This document shows, piece after piece, positions 7,649 through 13,458 of a stretch of 43,436 nucleotides of DNA. The stretch's first letter is position 1. Every line of letters begins with the position of its first letter. Below the pieces are notes generated by a model. The model ran no database searches and had not been told where the DNA came from. It was given only the letters and a program-made list of their open reading frames with translations. Made by a program: the position numbers and the translations under genes. The stretch covers positions 1 through 43,436 of the forward strand of contig PBKC01000091.1 in assembly GCA_002721365.1 (NCBI GenBank), read 5' to 3'. This DNA is from Rhodospirillaceae bacterium (GTDB lineage: Bacteria > Pseudomonadota > Alphaproteobacteria > GCA-2721365).

Positions 7649-7800
7649 GGAAAGCCTCCAATAATAGGAAGGTTTGCCAGAATATCATGCGTGCCGCAGA
7701 GAAAAACCAGCTGCGAGCGCGCTGCGCTCTGCGTGCTGCAATTCAACGCGATTCCGCCGCGGAGGCTCTGCGAATTGGGGCAACGGGAATGTGGAGACCA

Positions 7801-7829
7801 ATACGCGCGTACGCGCGCGCGTGCGCGCG
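7801..7829. repeat. 29-bp alternating purine-pyrimidine tract (mostly CG)
   Basis: Strict R-Y alternation from 7801 to 7829, made of ACGCGCGT-like and GCGCGC blocks. Such tracts can adopt Z-DNA under negative supercoiling. No function is assigned. Confidence 0.6.
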
Positions 7830-8197
7830 AGGCACCTGAAATCTGCAACTCCCTCATGGCGCTCCAGACAAGCGGCGCCTGATGACAGATGCTAACCTTC
7901 TGGTGGCCTGCGGACGTTGAGAGATGTTCAGGTTGCCGCAGCTGCGTGGCCCGATGAGAGAGCACCGTCCTGCGACCGATCCATGAAGCCGAGAGAACTC
8001 GCTCTGGGCGATGCGAGCCTTCCGACAAGTGCCGCCACCAGTCAGCTCACGAATCGCGTTTCCTGCCAACGCGCTGAGGGACGCTTTCGTCGGCCCGCGA
8101 GGGTGAGGGCGACATCGTCTCGGTGGCTTGCATAGCCTCTCGGCAGCACACCGCGTCTGTTCACATCCAGCATCGAACACGGCTGTCTGTGGGCAGT

Positions 8198-8217
8198 TAG
8201 TAGAGAAATAGTAGAGA
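8198..8217 (+). repeat. Direct repeat TAGTAGAGA x2 next to the tRNA-Glu 3' end
   Basis: Nine-base copies at 8198-8206 and 8209-8217, period 11 bp, lie 38 bp from the encoded CCA of tRNA-Glu on its 3' side. Helically phased short repeats flanking a tRNA-type attachment site are what integrase arm sites or excisionase sites look like. That reading is inference, since no integrase is in view. Confidence 0.4.
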
Positions 8218-8254
8218 CGCCGGGCCGGCTTGACACCTAACCCCTTGAAAAGAT

Positions 8255-8330
8255 TGGCGTCCCCAGGGGGACTCGAACCCCCGTTTTCGCCGTGAGAGGG
8301 CGATGTCCTGGGCCACTAGACGATGGGGAC
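8255..8330 (-). tRNA. tRNA-Glu (anticodon CTC)
   Basis: On the minus strand the gene starts GTCCCCA at 8330 and closes with TGGGGAC, discriminator G and encoded CCA (ending 8255), giving a 7-bp acceptor stem. The anticodon loop reads CTCTCAC, so the anticodon is CTC, decoding GAG. The T arm has GTTCGAGTC. 76 nt including CCA. The 3' end faces the accessory region on the left, the usual geometry for an island integrated into a tRNA gene. Confidence 0.95.
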
Positions 8331-8345
8331 CCGTGGAGAGGCGCT

Positions 8346-8374
8346 TAGATAACAATGCGCCCCCGCGGGATCAA
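8346..8374 (-). promoter_or_regulatory. Promoter of tRNA-Glu
   Basis: On the minus strand TTGATC (8374-8369) and TATCTA (8351-8346) are separated by exactly 17 bp, a good sigma-70-type pair. The start point would fall around 8339, about 9 nt before the mature tRNA 5' end at 8330. Confidence 0.65.
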
Positions 8375-8513
8375 GAGATTTCCGGCCAGGCAGGAGGAAG
8401 AAGTTCGGCAGCGGTTGCACCCCGACTCGGGCCGTGAAAGGATTTTGAAAGATCGGATGTTTAAATAGACGTCGACTCTCTATATTTCGTCCGTACAGCA
8501 AGGACGGGCATCG

Positions 8514-8996
8514 ATGGCGATCAAGGGCGCAAAGAGTACGTTCGACACGATCGGCTTCCCGGAGCGGAAGTGGAAGGAAACGAACTACACGACGCGTTAT
8601 CACGTCTATACGACCCTGCACGACCGTATCGTCGTCCAGGCCGAAACTGCGGCCGAAGCGATCCAGAAGTCCGGCGTGAAAAACCCGGTCAAAGTCGTGC
8701 GCGGCCTGTCGTCTTCGGAATGGCGGCTGACCACGATCGCCGCCGGACGTCTGGTGAAGATCGCGGGAGCAGCCGAAGCCGAGCGTGCGGCCGCCGAGGA
8801 ACGGCGGCGTATCGGCCAGGACGGGGTTATCCGCATGCAGGCGCTGGCCGCGCGCATGGCGAAGGACAAAGCCGCCTCAGGCGTCGTCGTGCCGAATGAG
8901 GCGACAACGTTCGAAGAGGTCGCCCCGGCGGCCGGTGAGTCCGCTGCCGACGCCGACCTTCCGGAGTTGCTGGACGACAGCTATACCGAAAGCTGA
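8514..8996 (+). CDS. Conserved hypothetical protein (160 aa)
   Basis: The N-terminal domain (residues 1-90) reads STFDTIGFPERKWKETNYTT then RYHVYTTLHDRIVVQAETAAEAIQKSGVKNPVKVVR and a short EWRLTTIAAG segment. It is followed by an Ala/Glu/Arg-rich helix (AAEAERAAAEERRRIGQ) and an acidic, low-complexity tail (DLPELLDDSYTES). There is no signal peptide or membrane segment. It looks like a small cytosolic alpha-plus-beta domain with a coiled tail. I do not recognise a function. ATG 8514 is preceded by AAGGACGG. It is convergent with the threonine aldolase gene (20-bp gap), and its promoter lies just beyond tRNA-Glu, so it is the first core gene next to the island. Confidence 0.8.
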   Translation: MAIKGAKSTFDTIGFPERKWKETNYTTRYHVYTTLHDRIVVQAETAAEAIQKSGVKNPVKVVRGLSSSEWRLTTIAAGRLVKIAGAAEAERAAAEERRRIGQDGVIRMQALAARMAKDKAASGVVVPNEATTFEEVAPAAGESAADADLPELLDDSYTES

Positions 8997-9015
8997 TCCC
9001 GGCTCCGCCGAAGTC

Positions 9016-10053
9016 TCAGCCGGACGCCGCGTGACGGCGGGCGGCGTCCAGCAACGCATCGACCGCGCCGTCCGACGTCTCGAAAGCGGTTACGAACCGC
9101 ACGACTCCCTCCTCCGCCGGCCAGGGGTGAAATCCAAAGCCGTCGTCGATGAGACCGCCCGTCACGGAATCGGGCAGGACGGCGAAGACTTCATTGGCCT
9201 GGACAGGGTAGGCGATTCGGCTGCCGGGCAGCGCCGCCAGCCCCTCCGCCAGACGCTTGGCGGCGCGATTGGCCCGTCCCGCCAGGGTGAGCCACAGACC
9301 ATCGCGGAGATAGGCTTCGAATTGCGCCGAGACGTATCGCATCTTGCAGAACAACTGGCCGCCGCGTTTGCGCCGGTGGCCGAAGGCCTGCGCCAGTTCG
9401 GGCCGGAAGAAGACCACCGCCTCGGCCGCCATGGCCCCGTTCTTGGTCGCGCCGAACGACATCACGTCGACCCCCGCACGCCAGGTAAGGTCCGCCGGCG
9501 CGCAGCCCAGCGTCGCCAGCGCGTTGCCGAAACGGGCACCGTCCATATGCACGCCCAGCCCGCGGGCGCGGGCGACTTCGGCCAGCGCCGCCACCTCGTC
9601 GGTCGTATAGACCGTGCCGGCTTCCGTCGCCTGGGCGATCGACACCGCCGCCGGCGCCACATGGTGGACGCCGAAGGCGAGGGCATGGTCGACAGCTGCA
9701 TTCAGCGCCGCCGGCTCGAACTTCCCGTCATGTCCGCCAAGGCCGATCATCTTGGCGCCCGCGGTGAACATCTCGGGGGCCCCGGACTCGTCGATCCCGA
9801 CATGCGATTCTTCATGGCAATAAACGCCGCCCCAGGGCGGGGTCAAAACGGACAGCGCCAGGGAATTGGCCGCCGTGCCGGTCGCGACCGGAAACACCTG
9901 TACCGGGGTTTCGAACAGGTCGGAAAAGATCGCATCGAGCCGTCCGGTGATCGCGTCATTGCCGTACGCCCGCGCGCTGCCGGTATTGGCGTCAACGATG
10001 GCGGCCATAATCTCGGGCGCGACGGGCGCTTCATTGTCGCTGCGAAAATTCAT
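9016..10053 (-). CDS. ltaE: Low-specificity threonine aldolase family, PLP enzyme
   Basis: A 345-aa fold-type I PLP enzyme of the beta-eliminating lyase/threonine aldolase family, which splits L-threonine or L-allo-threonine to glycine and acetaldehyde. Visible marks are the N-terminal FRSDNEAPVAPEI, the AYGND segment, GTAANSLAL in the cofactor-binding region (about 59-67), HMDGARFGNAL (about 168-178) with the pyridine-binding Asp, and FGATKNG with the Schiff-base Lys (about 203). Length fits the family (330-350 aa). GAGGAAA lies 7 nt before ATG 10053. Third gene of an operon after the DUF6476 and M67 genes (36-bp gap). Substrate stereospecificity cannot be read from the sequence. Confidence 0.92.
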   Translation of the reverse strand: MNFRSDNEAPVAPEIMAAIVDANTGSARAYGNDAITGRLDAIFSDLFETPVQVFPVATGTAANSLALSVLTPPWGGVYCHEESHVGIDESGAPEMFTAGAKMIGLGGHDGKFEPAALNAAVDHALAFGVHHVAPAAVSIAQATEAGTVYTTDEVAALAEVARARGLGVHMDGARFGNALATLGCAPADLTWRAGVDVMSFGATKNGAMAAEAVVFFRPELAQAFGHRRKRGGQLFCKMRYVSAQFEAYLRDGLWLTLAGRANRAAKRLAEGLAALPGSRIAYPVQANEVFAVLPDSVTGGLIDDGFGFHPWPAEEGVVRFVTAFETSDGAVDALLDAARRHAASG

Positions 10054-10089
10054 CGGCGTTTCCTCGATCGAAGACAGCGGAAGGAGCCA

Positions 10090-10548
10090 TCACATCTTCG
10101 GCGAACGGGACGGATACGGCTGCCAGTCGGTGGTTCGAAGCGGTATCGGGCGAAATTGCCGGACGGCGGCATCCAGGACATGTGCCGCGGTCAGGACCGC
10201 CTGACCTTGGACAACCGATGTTATCAGCCAGACGAGATCAGGGTCGATGCCCTCGGCGAGGTCGGTGGCGGAGGGCTGGGCGCTGTGATCGGGATGAGAG
10301 TGGAAAAGGCCCACGACACGAGTCCCGTCGGCGCGGCTGTTGCGTTGGAGAGCAAGGTGCAGTGCCGGATCGACCTCGAAGCGATGCCTCGGTTCCGCGG
10401 CGACGTTACGCGCCGGATGCACGGCGGCCACCGTGATCTCCCCGTTGCCGCGGACCGACCCGACCAGCAACCCGCAGGCTTCCTCGGGATAGGCCGTCTC
10501 GGCGGCGTCGACGATCTTCCTGAGGTCTGCCGGATCGATCAGAATCAC
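10090..10548 (-). CDS. M67 (JAMM/MPN+) family metallopeptidase
   Basis: A 152-aa single-domain JAB1/MPN/Mov34 protein. It has the catalytic Glu (PEEACG, about 21-26) and the zinc motif H-x-H-x7-S-x2-D in FHSHPDHSAQPSATD (about 82-96), all residues present, so it should be an active zinc isopeptidase or peptidase. Bacterial relatives act on C-terminal Gly-Gly of small ubiquitin-like or sulfur-carrier proteins (Mec+/CysO type); the partner is not in view. The GTG start (10548) overlaps the TGA of the DUF6476 gene as GTGA, implying coupling. The open frame continues far upstream, but only this portion has homology and the overlap fixes the start. Confidence 0.88.
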   Translation of the reverse strand: MILIDPADLRKIVDAAETAYPEEACGLLVGSVRGNGEITVAAVHPARNVAAEPRHRFEVDPALHLALQRNSRADGTRVVGLFHSHPDHSAQPSATDLAEGIDPDLVWLITSVVQGQAVLTAAHVLDAAVRQFRPIPLRTTDWQPYPSRSPKM

Positions 10549-10844
10549 GGCGCGGGGACGAGCTTGACGGTCCCGAGCGGCTCGCCGGTGCGGAGGTCGA
10601 CGACGGCGATTCGCTGCCCGTCGCGACTGTCGATCACGGCGATCAGGCGCCCTTCCGTCACATGAGTCGAAACGACGCGACTGTCCGGCGGAACCGGCAG
10701 AACGACCTCGCCGAACGCCTGCCCTCCACCGGCATCGGCCCCGGCCATGCCCGACAAGCGGTTGTAGATGGTGACGCCGATGACCACGACACCGGCGACG
10801 ATCATGACTCCCATGACGATGACGAGAGCCTTCAGTCCCTGCAT
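10545..10844 (-). CDS. DUF6476 family membrane-anchored protein
   Basis: A 99-aa protein with one N-terminal transmembrane segment (residues about 5-27, ALVIVMGVMIVAGVVVIGVT) and an exported domain containing VVSTHVTEGRLIAVIDSRDG and IAVVDLRTGEPLGTVKLVP, a repeated beta pattern like one blade of a propeller. The family is common in alphaproteobacteria and usually sits beside rluD-type and M67 genes, as here. Function unknown. It is divergent from the pseudouridine synthase gene with only 15 bp between the proposed starts. Confidence 0.85.
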   Translation of the reverse strand: MQGLKALVIVMGVMIVAGVVVIGVTIYNRLSGMAGADAGGGQAFGEVVLPVPPDSRVVSTHVTEGRLIAVIDSRDGQRIAVVDLRTGEPLGTVKLVPAP

Positions 10845-10859
10845 TCCGACGACCTATCC

Positions 10860-11846
10860 TTGAACGACAGCACGGGCGACGACCCGGTCCAGCATCATCT
10901 GACCGTGGCGCCGGCACAAGCCGGCATGCGCCTCGACCGGTTTCTGGCGGAGTCTTTGCCCGATCTTTCCCGTACGCGCCTCCGTGGCCTGATCGACGCC
11001 GGCCGTCTGGAAGGCGAGGCCGGCACGGCCGCCGATCCGGCGGCGAAGACACGGGCGGGGCAGCGCTGGGTGCTGACGGTGCCGCCCGCGGAAGAGCTCA
11101 GTCTTGAGCCGCAATCCATACCCCTGGACATTCTGTATGAGGATAACCATCTGATCGTTATCGATAAACCTGCTGGTCTCGTCGTCCACCCCGCGCCGGG
11201 CAATCCGGATCGGACGCTAGTCAATGCGCTTCTCGCCCATTGCGGCGACGGATTGACCGGGATCGGCAACGCCCGCCGTCCGGGCATCGTTCACCGACTC
11301 GACAAGGATACCAGCGGTGTCATGGTCGCCGCGAAGACGGACGTGGCGCACAAAGGGCTGGTCGCCCAGTTTGCCGCCCACGATATCGACCGCGTCTACC
11401 GGGCACTGGCTTGGGGCGTTCCGGTACCGCCGGCCGGCGAGATCACAGGCAATATCGGCCGCAGCCCCGCCGACCGGAAGAAGATGGCGGTGGTCGCGCG
11501 CGGTGGAAGGCCGGCGATTACGCGATACCGCGTCGTCGAACGGTTCGGCGAAGCGGCCAGCCTGATCGAATGCCGGCTCCTGACGGGGCGGACCCATCAG
11601 ATTCGTGTTCACTTGTCCGTGAAGGGTCATCCGCTGATCGGGGATGGGGTATATGGCGTATCACGGAAACGAAAGATGGCCGCTCTGCCGGAAGCGGTGC
11701 GGGCCGCCGCGGCTGGATTTCCGCGTCAGGCGCTGCATGCATGCCGGCTTGGTTTTCGCCATCCCGTAACCGGGGAGACCCTGTCGTTCGAGAGCGCGCT
11801 TCCGCCTGACATCGCGGCTCTGGCCGCATGTTTCAAGAACATGTGA
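10860..11846 (+). CDS. rluD: RluA/RluD family 23S rRNA pseudouridine synthase
   Basis: A 328-aa protein with an S4-like domain (LTVAPAQAGMRLDRFLAESL, about 14-33, and SRTRLRGLIDAGRLE). The catalytic domain has EDNHLIVIDKPAGLVVHP, the signature GIVHRLDKDTSGVM with the catalytic Asp, and LLTGRTHQIRVHL. It isomerises uridines in rRNA, RluD-type enzymes acting on helix 69. The reading frame extends upstream to ATG 10662, but that would overlap the whole divergent DUF6476 gene and the extra residues are Asp/His-rich junk. TTG 10860 gives the normal family length and a 15-bp divergent spacer. Which RluA subfamily it belongs to is likely but not certain. Confidence 0.88.
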   Translation: MNDSTGDDPVQHHLTVAPAQAGMRLDRFLAESLPDLSRTRLRGLIDAGRLEGEAGTAADPAAKTRAGQRWVLTVPPAEELSLEPQSIPLDILYEDNHLIVIDKPAGLVVHPAPGNPDRTLVNALLAHCGDGLTGIGNARRPGIVHRLDKDTSGVMVAAKTDVAHKGLVAQFAAHDIDRVYRALAWGVPVPPAGEITGNIGRSPADRKKMAVVARGGRPAITRYRVVERFGEAASLIECRLLTGRTHQIRVHLSVKGHPLIGDGVYGVSRKRKMAALPEAVRAAAAGFPRQALHACRLGFRHPVTGETLSFESALPPDIAALAACFKNM

Positions 11847-11925
11847 CGGGTGCCCCAATGTTGACCCGATTCCTGCCTCATTCTGGTCTCATTGGGTGTT
11901 TTATAGTGGTATTAATGAGCAACAG

Positions 11926-11973
11926 GCCCGCGAAACGGTGGCAAGGGAATGTCGCCGAATGGTTTCGCCGGGC
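11926..11973 (+). promoter_or_regulatory. Stem-loop in the rpoH leader
   Basis: GCCCGCGAAAC (11926-11936) pairs with GTTTCG-C-CGGGC (11962-11973) as 11 bp with one bulged C. It ends 8 nt before the Shine-Dalgarno GGAG (11981) of rpoH. The leader of this heat-shock sigma gene is a known place for RNA control in other bacteria. Here the stem does not itself cover the ribosome site, so any thermosensor role is speculative. Confidence 0.4.
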
Positions 11974-11988
11974 AAGCGTCGGAGAGTG

Positions 11989-12870
11989 ATGGCAATGGCT
12001 ATGTCCCAACTCCCCACAGTGGCATCGGAAGGCAGCCTGTCGCGGTACCTGAGCGAGATTCGCCGGTTCCCGATGCTGACCCCGGATGAGGAGTTCATGC
12101 TCGCCAAGCGTTGGCAGGAGCATCAGGACTCGGAGGCCGCCCATAAGCTGGTGACGAGCCACCTGCGTCTGGTCGCCAAGATCGCCATGGGCTATCGCGG
12201 CTATGGGCTGCCGATCGGCGAGCTGATCTCGGAAGGCAATGTCGGGATGATGCAGGCGGTCAAGCGCTTCGACCCCGACCGCGGCTTCCGTCTCGCTACC
12301 TATGCCATGTGGTGGATCCGCGCCGCGATCCAGGAATACATCCTTCATTCCTGGTCGCTGGTGAAAATGGGCACGACCGCGGCGCAGAAGAAGCTGTTTT
12401 TCAATCTGCGGCGGCTGAAGGGCCAGCTGCAGGCGATCGACGAAGGCGACCTGTCGCCGGAGAACGTCTCGGAGATCGCGCGCCGCCTGTCGGTGCCGGA
12501 AGAAGACGTCATCAACATGAACCGGCGCCTGGCGAGCCAGGACCATTCGCTGAACGCCCCTCTGCGGGCCGAAGGCGAGGGCGAATGGCAGGATTGGCTT
12601 GTCGACCAGAGCGAGACCCAGGAAACCCTGTTCGCCGAGCATGAGGAGCTGTCGCAGCGGCGCAACCAGCTTCAGGAAGCGATGAAGGTCCTGAACGACC
12701 GCGAGCAGCACATCCTCACCGAGCGCCGGTTGAAGGAGGACCCTTCGACGCTGGAAGAGCTGAGCCAGGAATACGGCATCAGCCGCGAGCGCGTGCGTCA
12801 GATCGAGGTTCGCGCCTTCGAGAAGCTGCAGAAAGCGATGCGCGGCGCTCAAGCGATGACGGCGGAGTAG
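11989..12870 (+). CDS. rpoH: RNA polymerase heat-shock sigma factor RpoH (sigma-32)
   Basis: A 293-aa group 3 sigma factor that directs RNA polymerase to heat-shock promoters. Region 1.2/2 begins SLSRYLSEIRRFPMLTPDEE, region 2 has LVTSHLRLVAKIAMGYRGYG and RFDPDRGFRLATYAMWWIRA, and the RpoH box QKKLFFNLRR follows. The C-terminal HTH of region 4.2 is YGISRERVRQIEVRAFEKLQ. ATG 11989 is chosen because GGAG lies 4 nt upstream; ATG 11995 with 10-nt spacing is equally possible. The frame extends upstream to 11896, but those residues do not match RpoH. It follows the pseudouridine synthase gene by 142 bp, containing a structured leader, so it likely has its own promoter. Confidence 0.95.
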   Translation: MAMAMSQLPTVASEGSLSRYLSEIRRFPMLTPDEEFMLAKRWQEHQDSEAAHKLVTSHLRLVAKIAMGYRGYGLPIGELISEGNVGMMQAVKRFDPDRGFRLATYAMWWIRAAIQEYILHSWSLVKMGTTAAQKKLFFNLRRLKGQLQAIDEGDLSPENVSEIARRLSVPEEDVINMNRRLASQDHSLNAPLRAEGEGEWQDWLVDQSETQETLFAEHEELSQRRNQLQEAMKVLNDREQHILTERRLKEDPSTLEELSQEYGISRERVRQIEVRAFEKLQKAMRGAQAMTAE

Positions 12871-12907
12871 TCGCCCGCCTTTCCTTAGAATGGTGTCCCG
12901 GACGCGC

Positions 12908-12950
12908 CGGAGGACGACGAGAAGCTCCCCTAAGAGTTCGTCGTCCTCCG
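12908..12950 (+). terminator. 13-bp perfect hairpin after rpoH (terminator-like, no T-run)
   Basis: CGGAGGACGACGA (12908-12920) is the exact inverted complement of TCGTCGTCCTCCG (12938-12950), with a 17-nt loop, 38 bp after the rpoH stop. No T-run follows on either strand, so it may protect the mRNA 3' end or mark a Rho-dependent stop rather than act as an intrinsic terminator. The next gene to the right is convergent. Confidence 0.5.
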
Positions 12951-12990
12951 CGAACGCGGGGGACTCAGGAGCAAGTGAGAGAGCAAGTCC

Positions 12991-13458
12991 TCAGCCGTCG
13001 ATGACGCCGCGGCCCCATTCGGCGACGATATTGGCCTGAATGCGTTCGAGCCGACGGCGCTCGACGTCGATCACCGCCGCAACCACGAAGCGAGCGAACA
13101 GCGGGCCTATCCATAAAAGAGCCCAGCCACCGGCCGCCGCCATGAACATCACCGCCCACGGCCAAGGCTCCGACAGCACCGCGACCCCGGCCGCGAGGCT
13201 GTTGCCGCGATCCCAGACCTGGGGCAGGTAGACCATGCAACCGGCAAGGTTCATCGCCGCAATCGTCAGTCCGGCCAGCCGATAGTCGGAGCGGTCGGTC
13301 ACCAGAGCCGCCATCGCCGGCAGCATGCCGCCGATCAGCACCACGAGAATCCCCGGCGTGAAAGCCACCATCATCCCGAAAATGATGATGATGCCCATCG
13401 TCACGGCCATTGTGGCCCGTGACCGCACCGCCCGCCCACTGCCCGAATCGGTGCTCAT
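12991..13458 (-). CDS. Small integral membrane protein coupled to the pseudokinase gene
   Basis: A 155-aa protein. After a polar N-terminus (MSTDSGSGRAVRSRA) come hydrophobic segments at about 17-50 (MAVTMGIIIIFGMMVAF and GILVVLIGGMLPAMAALV), about 61-80 (LAGLTIAAMNLAGCMVYLP) and about 97-120 (WAVMFMAAAGGWALLWIGPL). A cytosolic-type amphipathic C-terminus follows (DVERRRLERIQANIVAEWG). The start ATG overlaps the TGA of the upstream 678-aa gene (ATGA at 13455-13458), so the two products are probably made together and may form a membrane complex. No named family recognised. Confidence 0.82.
   Translation of the reverse strand: MSTDSGSGRAVRSRATMAVTMGIIIIFGMMVAFTPGILVVLIGGMLPAMAALVTDRSDYRLAGLTIAAMNLAGCMVYLPQVWDRGNSLAAGVAVLSEPWPWAVMFMAAAGGWALLWIGPLFARFVVAAVIDVERRRLERIQANIVAEWGRGVIDG

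Larger units (their letters stand above)
7649..8254. other. 606-bp gene-poor end of the island
   Basis: No supported protein gene on either strand. It holds the presumed promoter of the HTH gene, the alternating CG tract at 7801-7829 and a direct repeat TAGTAGAGA at 8198-8206 and 8209-8217, just before the 3' end of tRNA-Glu. No integrase gene or recognisable integrase remnant is visible here, so the recombinase would have to be at the other, unseen end. Confidence 0.55.

Noticed and set aside
7854..8236. Short frames on both strands in the gap before tRNA-Glu
   Set aside because: Arg/Ser-rich, mutually overlapping, without ribosome sites; most likely chance.
10662..10859. Upstream extension of the pseudouridine synthase to ATG 10662
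   Set aside because: Would place 66 Asp/His-rich residues over the divergent DUF6476 gene; the S4 domain begins after TTG 10860 and family length fits without the extension.
10549..11052. Long N-terminal extension of the M67 metallopeptidase frame
   Set aside because: The extension is antisense or out of frame to DUF6476 and rluD; the GTGA overlap at 10545-10548 gives the natural start.
11896..11988. Upstream extension of rpoH to ATG 11896
   Set aside because: The added residues do not resemble RpoH and cross the leader stem-loop; the Shine-Dalgarno is at 11981.
11878..12852. 324-codon open frame antisense to rpoH
   Set aside because: rpoH on the plus strand is unambiguous; the antisense frame has no ribosome site or family motif.
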